Positions 36,585 to 45,518 of a DNA stretch of 64,000 bases are shown in pieces. The notes beneath the pieces are model-generated. The model saw nothing but the letters and a program-made list of their open reading frames with translations, searched no databases and was not told the DNA's origin. The number at the start of each line of letters is the position of its first letter. The stretch's first letter is position 1. Source of the DNA: Lachnospiraceae bacterium (lineage in GTDB: Bacteria > Bacillota > Clostridia > Lachnospirales > Lachnospiraceae); assembly GCA_910575255.1 (NCBI GenBank), contig CAJTEM010000021.1:32322-96321 (forward strand). Reading direction: 5' to 3'. The translations under genes and the position numbers were made by a program.

Positions 36585-39500
36585 ATGGTGTTTTTCAATA
36601 AGAAGCTTGGCAGAGGGGCAATCATTTTGTCGGCAGTTTTTTTTCTGCTGTTATCGGGTGCGGGGATTTCCGATGCGGCACAGCCGCCTGACCATCAGAC
36701 TGTAAATGCAGGGATTTTCTATTTCGACGGATATCATATGAAGGATGAGGAAGGGAATCTCTCCGGATATGGAATTGAGTTTCTCAATCTTGCTTCCGAG
36801 TATTCTCATTTGAATTTCAACTATAAAGGATATGATAAGACCTGGAATGAGATGCTTGCCATGCTGGAAGCAGGGGAGATCGATGTGGTGACCTCAGCCA
36901 GGATGCTTCCTTCCCGGGAGGAGAAGTTCGCATTCTCGCTTCCGATCGGAAGAAGTGATACGGTACTCTCTGTTCAGGCGGAGGATACAAGATTTCGTAC
37001 CGGCGATTACCGGTCTTATGACGGGATCGTGGTAGGGGAGTTAAAGGAGAGCAACTTAAAGCAGAGCCTGTCAACCTTTGCAGAGGAGAAGGGATTTTCT
37101 TTTCAGCTCCGGGAGTATGTCAGCTCCGATGAGCTGGCAGAGGCCCTGCAGTCAGGAAGCATTGATGCGATTCTGTCCAGTAATTTAAGAAAGACAGAGA
37201 ATGAGAAAGAGTTGGATACCATTGTGTCCGATAACTTTTATGCCATTGTCAGGAAGGAGGACGTCCGGCTCTTAGACGAGATCAACTATGCCATTGAACA
37301 GATGGAGAGGAATGAGGGAGACTGGTCTAATGTACTGTTTTACAAATATTACGGACCGGTCTATTCGTCTGCCCTTAGCTTTACGGAGCGGGAAAGAGCC
37401 TATATTCAGGATGTTATTTCCGGAAGGAAGACGATTACGGCAACAGCCATGGGCAACCGCAAGCCGTATTCCTATGTGGAAGACGGAGAAATGAAGGGGA
37501 TTTTGCCGGATTATTTTGACCGGGTTATGGCGCTTGCCGGACTGCCGTATGAGATTGTCCAGCCGCAGGACGGAATGGATTATGATATGCTTGCCGGTAC
37601 GAACCAGGTGGATGTGGTTATTGACCGGCGGGAATCAGATATGACAACGGAAGAGGATCTCTATCGCGGCTTTACTACGGATACTTACATGGCCACAGGA
37701 ATTGCCAAAGTGACCAGAAAAGACTTTAGCGGCGAGATCTCTACCGTAGCTGTGGCAGATGTCCAGGGGAATGTCCTTACGGAACAGGGACTTTTGGAGG
37801 ATGCAGACATTCTTCGCTTTGCTACCAGAGAAGAGGTGCTGCAGGCAGTACTGGACAGGAAGGCGGACGCGGCCTATGTGTATACCTATGCAGCGCAGCT
37901 TTTCGTTAATAATGATCCAACAGACTCGCTGCATTACAGTGTGGTCAGTGATATTGATTTTGAGTTCAGAATGTATGTGAGGGACAGCTGCGACCATGAG
38001 CTGGTAACCATATTGAACAAATGCATTCATCAGATGCCTGAGGATACGATCAACCGGCTGATTACCCAGTATACGTCATACACGCCGGAGAATATGAGCT
38101 TTCTCTGGTATGTGAGAGTCCATCCGGAGGTCATGCTGGCGATTGTCCTGGTGCTGGCCTTGGGGAGCGGTACGATCCTGGCTCTCTATCTGTGGTCAAG
38201 ATGGAATAAAAAGACGCTCGCTGCGTCGGAACGGATGAACCGGAACCTGGAAGCACAGCTGGCTGTTGTAGATGCTTTAAGCCGTGATTACATTAATGTT
38301 TTTGCCATTGACAAGGAGAGCAAGACCTCCCGGAGTATCAAAACGAAAGGGGAGGAGACTGCGCGGTTTCTGCGTGACCTGCAAGAGGAGATCCCTTACG
38401 GAGAGATGGTGGCAAAGTATGTCGGGGAGCATGTGTACGCAGAGGATGAGCAATATCTGGCAGAAGCGCTTTCCCTTCCGGTAATTGAGGAAAAGCTGCA
38501 GAAATATCCGGAATATACGGGGAGCTACCGTGCATTGGTGGACGGGGAAATGCATAATTTTCAGTTTACTTTTGTGGAAATGAAGCGCAGAGGCACTGTG
38601 GGCGGTTTTATTCTTGCGGGTTTCCGCAATATTGATGAGATGGTCCGCAAGGAACGGGAGCAGAAGGACATTCTGGCGCTGGCGCTGGCGGAAGCTCAGC
38701 ATGCCAACAATGCTAAGACAACATTCCTTAATAATATGTCTCATGATATCCGTACCCCGATGAATGCCATCATCGGATTTACCACCTTGGCCAATACCCA
38801 CATCGACAACAGGGATCTGGTGCAGAATTATCTTGGCAAGATCATGACCTCCAGCAATCATCTGCTGAGCCTGATTAATGATGTGCTGGATATGAGCCGT
38901 ATTGAGAGCGGCAAAGTGAAGATAGAAGAAAGGGAGGCCTGCCTCCCGGAGATTCTTCATGATCTGAGAACTATTGTACAGTCGGATGTGAAGGCAAAGC
39001 AGCTGGACTTTTCCATTGACACTCTCGATGTAACCAATGAAAGGATTATCTGCGATAAGCTTCGCCTGAATCAGGTGCTTCTGAATATTCTGAGCAATGC
39101 CATGAAATATACCAGGCCCGGAGGGGCGATCAGTGTGCGGATTATTCAGTCAGGGGATGCACAGGACGGTTATGTTTCCTATAAATTCCAGATCAGGGAT
39201 ACCGGTATCGGCATGAGCAAGACATTCCTGAAGCATATTTTTGAGCCGTTTGAGAGAGAACAGACGGCCACGGTAAGCGGGATACAAGGCACAGGGCTTG
39301 GCCTTGCCATAACGAAGAATATTGTAGATATGATGAAGGGAACCATTACGGTAGACAGCGAGGAAGGGAAGGGGAGCGAGTTTACGGTATCGTTCCGTTT
39401 TCGGGTTGCCGGAGAACCGGTGAGGACAGATACTCTGGAGGAGCTGAAGGATCTTCATGCCCTGATCGTGGATGATGATATTAATATCTGCATGAGTATC

Positions 39501-40244
39501 AGCAAAATGGCTTCCTCGATCGGAATGAGGACAGACTGGACCACCTCCGGAAAAGAGGCTGTTTACCGGACAGAATTTGCCCTGGAGCAGAAAGATCCGT
39601 TCCAGATATATATTCTTGACTGGATGATGCCGGATATGAACGGAATCGAGACTGCCCGCAGAATCCGTAAGGTGGCGGGAGACAAAGGACAGATCCTTAT
39701 GACATCAGCCTATGACTGGGCTGATATAGAAGAAGAGGCAAGAGAGGCAGGAGTTACGTCATTTTGTTCCAAGCCGGTTTTCCTTTCCGAACTATGCAAA
39801 GCTCTGGGCGAACCTTACAAAAAACAGGAGGAAGAAAGGAAACTGTCAGAGCAGCAGCTTGCGGGCAGGAAGCTCCTTCTTGTGGAGGATAATGAATTGA
39901 ATCAGGAGATTGCAAAGACAATCCTTGAAGAGGAGGGTTTTGTCGTTGACACGGCCGATGACGGTACGATAGCAGTGGAAAAGATGAAGGAAATGCCGGC
40001 GGATGCTTACGACTTGATTCTTATGGATATTCAGATGCCGATGATGGATGGCTATGAGGCAACCCGCATAATCCGTGCCATGGAGGATCCGGTCAAGTGC
40101 TCGATTCCCATTGTGGCCATGACAGCCAATGCTTTTGAGGAGGATCGGCAGAAGGCAATGGACGCGGGAATGAGCGGACATTTGGCAAAGCCGATTGATA
40201 TTGACCGACTGTTTGAGACCTTGAGAGAGATATTGCAGGGCTGA
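36585..40244 (+). CDS. Hybrid histidine kinase with two SBP_bac_3 sensor domains (BvgS/EvgS-like)
   Basis: A 1219-aa membrane kinase. After a signal/anchor helix come two tandem family 3 solute-binding domains outside the cell (about 40-260 and 280-510) and a membrane segment near 520-545. A PAS-like linker follows, then HisKA with the H-box NNMSHDIRTPMNAIIGF, HATPase (NQVLLNILSNAMKYT, DTGIGM, GTGLGLAI) and two receiver domains (acceptor Asp in LDWMMPDMNG and LMDIQMPMMDG). There is no Hpt domain, so relay to a partner such as the REC-GGDEF protein is inferred. The binding domains suggest amino-acid-like ligands. Confidence 0.94.
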   Translation: MVFFNKKLGRGAIILSAVFFLLLSGAGISDAAQPPDHQTVNAGIFYFDGYHMKDEEGNLSGYGIEFLNLASEYSHLNFNYKGYDKTWNEMLAMLEAGEIDVVTSARMLPSREEKFAFSLPIGRSDTVLSVQAEDTRFRTGDYRSYDGIVVGELKESNLKQSLSTFAEEKGFSFQLREYVSSDELAEALQSGSIDAILSSNLRKTENEKELDTIVSDNFYAIVRKEDVRLLDEINYAIEQMERNEGDWSNVLFYKYYGPVYSSALSFTERERAYIQDVISGRKTITATAMGNRKPYSYVEDGEMKGILPDYFDRVMALAGLPYEIVQPQDGMDYDMLAGTNQVDVVIDRRESDMTTEEDLYRGFTTDTYMATGIAKVTRKDFSGEISTVAVADVQGNVLTEQGLLEDADILRFATREEVLQAVLDRKADAAYVYTYAAQLFVNNDPTDSLHYSVVSDIDFEFRMYVRDSCDHELVTILNKCIHQMPEDTINRLITQYTSYTPENMSFLWYVRVHPEVMLAIVLVLALGSGTILALYLWSRWNKKTLAASERMNRNLEAQLAVVDALSRDYINVFAIDKESKTSRSIKTKGEETARFLRDLQEEIPYGEMVAKYVGEHVYAEDEQYLAEALSLPVIEEKLQKYPEYTGSYRALVDGEMHNFQFTFVEMKRRGTVGGFILAGFRNIDEMVRKEREQKDILALALAEAQHANNAKTTFLNNMSHDIRTPMNAIIGFTTLANTHIDNRDLVQNYLGKIMTSSNHLLSLINDVLDMSRIESGKVKIEEREACLPEILHDLRTIVQSDVKAKQLDFSIDTLDVTNERIICDKLRLNQVLLNILSNAMKYTRPGGAISVRIIQSGDAQDGYVSYKFQIRDTGIGMSKTFLKHIFEPFEREQTATVSGIQGTGLGLAITKNIVDMMKGTITVDSEEGKGSEFTVSFRFRVAGEPVRTDTLEELKDLHALIVDDDINICMSISKMASSIGMRTDWTTSGKEAVYRTEFALEQKDPFQIYILDWMMPDMNGIETARRIRKVAGDKGQILMTSAYDWADIEEEAREAGVTSFCSKPVFLSELCKALGEPYKKQEEERKLSEQQLAGRKLLLVEDNELNQEIAKTILEEEGFVVDTADDGTIAVEKMKEMPADAYDLILMDIQMPMMDGYEATRIIRAMEDPVKCSIPIVAMTANAFEEDRQKAMDAGMSGHLAKPIDIDRLFETLREILQG

Positions 40245-40269
40245 GGAACATCGGAGATTTCCGATAAAG

Positions 40270-40307
40270 CAAAACCGTTTTTCCGGGAGGAAGAGCGGTT
40301 TTGTGTT
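40270..40307 (+). terminator. Rho-independent terminator after the hybrid kinase
   Basis: CAAAACCG (40270-40277) pairs with CGGTTTTG (40296-40303), followed by TGTTTTG. Confidence 0.65.
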
Positions 40308-40314
40308 TTGTTCT

Positions 40315-40337
40315 CTTACAGGAAATTGCGTCCTGTG
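40315..40337. repeat. Short hairpin repeat of the AGGA...TCCT type
   Basis: ACAGGA (40318-40323) pairs with TCCTGT (40331-40336). It resembles the opening hairpin of the repeat at 8094. Confidence 0.35.
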
Positions 40338-40363
40338 AAGCTAAGGGTTAAGGAGGAGATTCC

Positions 40364-41317
40364 ATGATGGATAAAAAAATACTTTGGGGAGTTCTGCTCG
40401 GCTCCATGTTGTCTGTTACTTCCTGCATCGGGAAACAGGCAGGGGAGGTTTTGTCTGTCAGAATGCCGGTGGAATTCCAGACAGAAAAGGAAAAAAACGT
40501 CTCAGACAACAGAGAGGCGGACATTGCAGCCGACTGGCAGGAGCCGTATCCAAAATACAGCGGGGAAGCAGCAATGATTGTGAATCACAACCAGCCTTTG
40601 TTTACGCCGGAGGAAATTACTGCCAGGGCTTTTGAAAATTACAGCGAGCTGGATGATCTGGGACGCTGTGGCGTGGCCTTTGCCAACATCTGTCAGGAGA
40701 TTATGCCGAAAGGGGAGAGAGGAAATATCGGAGATATCCGCCCTTCCGGCTGGCATACGGTGAAGTATGATATTATCACTGACCGGTATCTTTACAATCG
40801 ATGCCATCTGATCGGTTATCAGCTGGCCGGGGAGAATGATAACGAGAGGAATCTTATCACAGGCACCCGTTATCTGAACATAGAGGGAATGCTGCCCTGG
40901 GAGAATCAGGTGGCAGAGTATGTAAAGAAAACCGGTAATCATGTCATTTACCGCGTCACTCCCTGCTATGAAGGGAATAATCTGCTGGCATCCGGTGTTC
41001 GGATCGAGGCCTTTTCGGTCGAGGATGAGGGAGAGGGGATCTGCTTTCATATATATTGTTATAATGTACAGCCAGGGATTCTCATCGACTATGCAACCGG
41101 CGAGAGCAGGAAGGATGAGGCCTGGACGATGCCGGAATCGGGACGGGCGGAGCCGGAATATCATTATGTGCTCAATACGAATACCAGACGATTTCATAGG
41201 CCTGACTGTGCCAGCGTTCAGAAGATTCATGAAAAGAATAAAGAATATTTTGCCGGCGAGATAGAGACCTTGAAAGAAAAGGGATATATCCCTTGCGGAC
41301 GATGCAAGCCGCAATGA
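40364..41317 (+). CDS. DNA/RNA non-specific endonuclease, lipoprotein
   Basis: A 317-aa secreted or surface nuclease. The signal peptide ends in a lipobox (VTSC, Cys22). The nuclease domain (about 50-235) has the beta-beta-alpha metal motif with the catalytic His in YNRCHLIGYQLAGE and the metal Asn region NERNLITGTRYLNIEGM, as in EndA-type nucleases. The last 50 residues (NTNTRRFHRPDCASVQ ... IPCGRCKPQ) resemble the small Cys-rich domain found at the end of many Gram-positive competence-like nucleases. It could supply nucleotides or aid DNA uptake; a role in signalling is not evident. Confidence 0.9.
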   Translation: MMDKKILWGVLLGSMLSVTSCIGKQAGEVLSVRMPVEFQTEKEKNVSDNREADIAADWQEPYPKYSGEAAMIVNHNQPLFTPEEITARAFENYSELDDLGRCGVAFANICQEIMPKGERGNIGDIRPSGWHTVKYDIITDRYLYNRCHLIGYQLAGENDNERNLITGTRYLNIEGMLPWENQVAEYVKKTGNHVIYRVTPCYEGNNLLASGVRIEAFSVEDEGEGICFHIYCYNVQPGILIDYATGESRKDEAWTMPESGRAEPEYHYVLNTNTRRFHRPDCASVQKIHEKNKEYFAGEIETLKEKGYIPCGRCKPQ

Positions 41318-41325
41318 CAATCTTT

Positions 41326-41354
41326 TTGACTTTAGCGTATATTAGTGGTATATT
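41326..41354 (+). promoter_or_regulatory. Sigma-A-type promoter of the second hybrid kinase
   Basis: TTGACT (41326-41331), 17-nt spacer, TATATT (41349-41354), about 60 nt before the start codon. Confidence 0.65.
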
Positions 41355-41417
41355 GTAAAATAAGTCAAACGGGAGTTTTGGAATATTTGGAATGTTGGTA
41401 AGGGGTAACAGGATAAA

Positions 41418-44009
41418 ATGAGAAGGGAAAAGAATCAACAGGATAAGCAAAATAAGAAGGGAATCTCTTTGATCCTCTCCATTGTACTGGTTTTTTTCAT
41501 GTTAGGAGCAGTGGTATTTTCAGTTGCCCGGAAAATAACTGTGGAGATGTCCACATCTGCGATCCACAATTTAAGTGAAAGTCTGGGGCTGGTAAAGGGG
41601 ACGATCGAGGCGATTCTAAGTAAGGAAGCCGAGTTTCAGAAAATGATTGCCCAGGAACTCACCATGATGGAGGATCCGGAAAGTTTCATCCGTTCTTATA
41701 ACCGGAATCGTACCATGGCAAGAATCTCCCTGATTTTTGCAGGAGAGACAACAGGTGCTTCCAATGTTTCGGATCCGTTCTCTGAGGCGGAGCTGGACTT
41801 TTCATCAGGGAAGACCGTGGAGGGCCTGCCGATTTCCCGGTCTTATCTGAACGATTTGGGAACGTGGGCTTATACGATGAAATGCCCGGTGGTAAAAGAG
41901 GGGAAAGAGATTGCCACACTCTATATTGAGTATATCTATGATTCATTTGATGAAGCGCTTCCTGAAAAGTTTTATAACGGCGATGCCATGCTTTATGTCA
42001 TGGATGCCAAGAGCGAGCGTCTGATGCTCAAGCCCAAGGGGATGGGAGAGCGGAAGGCAGGACATGTGGATCTGCAGGATTTCTACCGTGCCAACAATAT
42101 TCTGGAAGAGGATCTGCAGCAGGAAGTGGCAAAGAATGTGAGTTCTGGAAAGAATATTATGTTTTATCACGATATCCAGAACAAGGAGTCCCTGATTTAT
42201 ATGTGGGCGGTCAATGACAGCGCGATCTATCTGATCGGATATGTGCCGATTGAGGCTATCCAGCAGGAGGGACAGACAGTAAATCAGAATATACTGATCG
42301 TGGTTGCGGTGATGCTGACAGCATTTTTCCTGTGCTGTATGTTATATTATTTCAATCAGAGGCAGCAGAACCGGATCCGGAAAGAATGGGATACGGAACG
42401 GGAGATCCACAATCAGCAGCTGGCAGAGGCTTTGCAGGCGGCCCAGATTGCAAGCAAATCCAAAACCATGTTCCTTTCCAATATGTCCCATGATATCCGT
42501 ACGCCGATGAATGCCATTCTTGGCTTTACGACCCTGCTTGCCAAGGACGCGGATCAGCCCGCAAAGGTGAGGGAATATACCAAAAAGATCACGGCATCCG
42601 GCCAGCATTTGCTGAGCCTGATTAATGATGTGCTGGATGTTTCCAAGATCGAGAGCGGCAAGGTCGTGCTGACCATAGGAGAGTTCACCCTGAACAGCCT
42701 GGTATCCTCTGTGGATGCGATTATCCGCCCCATGGCAAATGCCAAAAATCAGAGCTTTGATGTGTCGGTAACTGATATCAAGCATGAATATCTGGTGGGA
42801 GATGAGACCAGGATGAATCAGATCCTGATCAATCTTCTTTCCAATGCCGTGAAATACACACCTGCGGGAGGCAATATCTGGTTTCGCATTATCGGCCTGG
42901 AGCAGCGTTCCAGCCAGTTTGAGCATATCCGGATCGAAGTGGAGGATGACGGATACGGCATGACACCGGAATATCTGGAGACGATCTTTGATGCATTTAC
43001 CCGGGCTGAGAACAGTACGACCAACAAGGTGCAGGGGACGGGACTTGGCATGGCTATCACAAAGAATATTGTGGATCTTATGGGGGGGAGTATAGAAGTA
43101 TTCAGTGAGGTGGATAAAGGAAGTCTTTTCCGGGTGGATCTGGAGCTGCGGATACCGGATAGTCAGTCTGACGGGGAGTTCTGGGAGAAGACAGGGCTTG
43201 TCCGGATTCTGGCAGTGGATGATGACGTGGAGATATGTAAGAATATTCAGACCTTGATGAAGGATACCGGAGTTTTTGTGGATACGGCCTGCGGCGGAGA
43301 AGCCGCCTTAAGAATGATAAGAGCGGCTCATGAGGCAGGCGAGGAGTATCAGATGATACTGCTGGACTGGAAAATGCCGGACAGAAATGGCTATGAGACA
43401 GCAAAGGACATCCGGGCTCTGGAATTTGGGCATATGCCGATCCTGTTTTTGACAGCTTATGACGGGGAGGATGTGGAGAACAAGGTGTCTGAGGTGGAGA
43501 ATGCCGAAATTCTCGCCAAGCCGTTTTTTGTCTCCGCTTTCCGCGAGAAGCTCCTTGAGATGAGGGTCCGTCAGGAACCGAAAGAGCTGATGCCGGGAGA
43601 TGGGGGCAGCCAGAATCTGGAGGGTCTGCATCTTCTGGTTGCCGAGGATAATGAAATCAATGCGGAGATTTTGTCCGAGCTTCTGTCCGTGGAAGGAGCT
43701 ACCTGTGAGATTCTGGAGAACGGCCGGCTGGCCGTGGATCGTTTTGAGAAGGCAGCAGAGGGAGAGTTCGATGCGATTCTTATGGATGTCCAGATGCCGG
43801 TGATGAATGGGTATGATGCAGCGAAGGCAATCCGGGCATTAAAGCGGAGAGATGCCACAGAGATCCCGATTATTGCCATGACAGCCAATGCGTTTGCCGA
43901 GGATGTGAGGGACGCACTGGATGCCGGGATGAATGTCCATATAGCAAAGCCGATTGATATGGAATTATTGAGAAAGGCTATGAATCAGTGGATAAAGAAA
44001 AGGAATTAG
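41418..44009 (+). CDS. Hybrid histidine kinase with extracellular sensor and two receivers
   Basis: An 863-aa membrane kinase. The first membrane helix is near residues 15-37, an extracellular sensor of about 250 residues follows (Cache-like by position, no clear family), and the second helix is near 295-318. HisKA has the H-box SNMSHDIRTPMNAILGF. HATPase (NQILINLLSNAVKYT, DDGYGM, GTGLGMAI) and two receiver domains follow (acceptor Asp in LLDWKMPDRNG and LMDVQMPVMNG). Its cytoplasmic half is a clear paralogue of the 36585 kinase. A binding lipoprotein gene follows three bases after its stop. Confidence 0.94.
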   Translation: MRREKNQQDKQNKKGISLILSIVLVFFMLGAVVFSVARKITVEMSTSAIHNLSESLGLVKGTIEAILSKEAEFQKMIAQELTMMEDPESFIRSYNRNRTMARISLIFAGETTGASNVSDPFSEAELDFSSGKTVEGLPISRSYLNDLGTWAYTMKCPVVKEGKEIATLYIEYIYDSFDEALPEKFYNGDAMLYVMDAKSERLMLKPKGMGERKAGHVDLQDFYRANNILEEDLQQEVAKNVSSGKNIMFYHDIQNKESLIYMWAVNDSAIYLIGYVPIEAIQQEGQTVNQNILIVVAVMLTAFFLCCMLYYFNQRQQNRIRKEWDTEREIHNQQLAEALQAAQIASKSKTMFLSNMSHDIRTPMNAILGFTTLLAKDADQPAKVREYTKKITASGQHLLSLINDVLDVSKIESGKVVLTIGEFTLNSLVSSVDAIIRPMANAKNQSFDVSVTDIKHEYLVGDETRMNQILINLLSNAVKYTPAGGNIWFRIIGLEQRSSQFEHIRIEVEDDGYGMTPEYLETIFDAFTRAENSTTNKVQGTGLGMAITKNIVDLMGGSIEVFSEVDKGSLFRVDLELRIPDSQSDGEFWEKTGLVRILAVDDDVEICKNIQTLMKDTGVFVDTACGGEAALRMIRAAHEAGEEYQMILLDWKMPDRNGYETAKDIRALEFGHMPILFLTAYDGEDVENKVSEVENAEILAKPFFVSAFREKLLEMRVRQEPKELMPGDGGSQNLEGLHLLVAEDNEINAEILSELLSVEGATCEILENGRLAVDRFEKAAEGEFDAILMDVQMPVMNGYDAAKAIRALKRRDATEIPIIAMTANAFAEDVRDALDAGMNVHIAKPIDMELLRKAMNQWIKKRN

Positions 44010-44012
44010 GCT

Positions 44013-45332
44013 ATGAAAACAGATGGAAAGAGAAGAATCGAATATCTAGCAGCCATATGCCTGGCAGGAGCGGCAGCATTGTTGCTGTCGTCTTGTAAGG
44101 CCAGCCGGGAGCCATTCCATAATCTGATTGTCAATGAAGAGGAAAAGCAGCAGGTGGTCAATCTGTTCAGCCCGATGGAGAAATCAAAGCCAGATATGGA
44201 TAATACGGCAAGAACCGCATTTGATGTAACGGTCAGTATGGCAGAGGAGCAGCTGGGGGTGACCGTGCATTACAGAACCTACACGGCAGGAGATTATCAG
44301 GAGAAGACTTATGATGAGGTGACTCTTGACCGGGTGCGCAATAATATGGATGATCTCTATCTGCTGAATCCGGATACGATCCAGATCCTGGGAGAGGAGG
44401 GAAAGCTGTTGGATCTGTCGGATCTCAGCTGTGTAAGCAATCTGCGTGAGGTAGTAAGGAAAGCCAATACCATTGACGGGAAGCTGGTGGCAATCCCTCA
44501 GGAGATCGTGGCCTATGGACTGTTCGTCAATAAGGACATGTTTGACCGGTATGGTCTGGCCCTTCCGAATACACCGGAAGAGTTTCTGGAATGCTGCCGG
44601 GTGTTTAAGGAGAATGGAATTGAAACCCCGGTCGGCGCCAACCGCTGGTGGCTGGAGACGTTTGTTTTTGCACAGGCATACGCGGATTTGTATAACGGAG
44701 GGAATACCGAAGCAGAGATTGAGGCACTGAACAAGGGAGAACGCAAATACAGCGATTATATGCGTCCCGGTTTTGAATTTCTTCAGGAAATGATTGACAA
44801 AGGATATATTGATGCAAAGACTGCCTATACCTATGAAGCGATTGAAGGAGAGGGTCCGGATTTTTTGGCTCAGAAAACGCCGATTGTGATGGCATACTGG
44901 GGAGCGGCCAACACGGAGACTGCCTACGGAAACCCGGATTTTGAATTGCAGGTGATCGGATTCCCCAGCAGCCGGGGACAGATGCCGGTGATTCCGATAA
45001 CCGGGTATGCCATCAGTGCCGATGCGGAGAATCTGGAGGATACCAAAAGGGTTCTGGAGATCATCACTTCAGATGAGCTGCTTAGAACTTATGCAGAGGT
45101 GAATAGGATAATTTGCGCATCGAAGAATGTGGAGGTGAAGTGCATACCGGCGCTGAAGCCGCTCAACGACAGGATTGAGGAGAATGTCTATGTGCTGGCC
45201 ACCAATGCAAGTATGAAGATGGAGCAGTGGGGAAATACCTGTCTGATTGTGCGGGAGTTGCTAAATGGCGCCACGGTGGATGAGTGTATGGCGGAGTTTG
45301 ACCGTCTTCAGGAGGAGTCGCGTAACAAGTAA
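44013..45332 (+). CDS. Orphan extracellular solute-binding lipoprotein (family 1)
   Basis: A 439-aa lipoprotein with lipobox LLSSC (Cys28). The mature part resembles family 1 sugar-binding proteins (IPQEIVAYGLFVNKDMFDRYG, NRWWLETFVFAQAYADLYNG, ITGYAISADAENLEDTKRVLEIIT). No permease or ATPase gene accompanies it. It is transcribed directly behind the hybrid kinase at 41418, so it may be a ligand-binding partner of that kinase rather than part of a transporter. That role is inferred from gene order only. Confidence 0.88.
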   Translation: MKTDGKRRIEYLAAICLAGAAALLLSSCKASREPFHNLIVNEEEKQQVVNLFSPMEKSKPDMDNTARTAFDVTVSMAEEQLGVTVHYRTYTAGDYQEKTYDEVTLDRVRNNMDDLYLLNPDTIQILGEEGKLLDLSDLSCVSNLREVVRKANTIDGKLVAIPQEIVAYGLFVNKDMFDRYGLALPNTPEEFLECCRVFKENGIETPVGANRWWLETFVFAQAYADLYNGGNTEAEIEALNKGERKYSDYMRPGFEFLQEMIDKGYIDAKTAYTYEAIEGEGPDFLAQKTPIVMAYWGAANTETAYGNPDFELQVIGFPSSRGQMPVIPITGYAISADAENLEDTKRVLEIITSDELLRTYAEVNRIICASKNVEVKCIPALKPLNDRIEENVYVLATNASMKMEQWGNTCLIVRELLNGATVDECMAEFDRLQEESRNK

Positions 45333-45343
45333 GGCCGTACCAG

Positions 45344-45502
45344 AGCGTGTCTGAAAATTCATTCCCGCCATCTGCACGCCTCACTTTGCGGTATATTTGA
45401 CTCTCATTCGGTCAACGCAGCCCACTACGCCTCCCTCATACGAGCCAAATCCTCACAAATTGTGACGCACATCTGACGGAAAGCAATTTTCAAACACGCG
45501 CT
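45344..45502. repeat. 159-bp element bounded by inverted repeats (MITE-like)
   Basis: Left end AGCGTGTCTGAAAATT (45344-45359) and right end AATTTTCAAACACGCGCT (45485-45502) are imperfect inverted repeats. The interior has no gene and a different base composition. It ends just before the ribosome site of the next gene. Confidence 0.65.
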
Positions 45503-45518
45503 AGAGAGGAGAGAAGCC

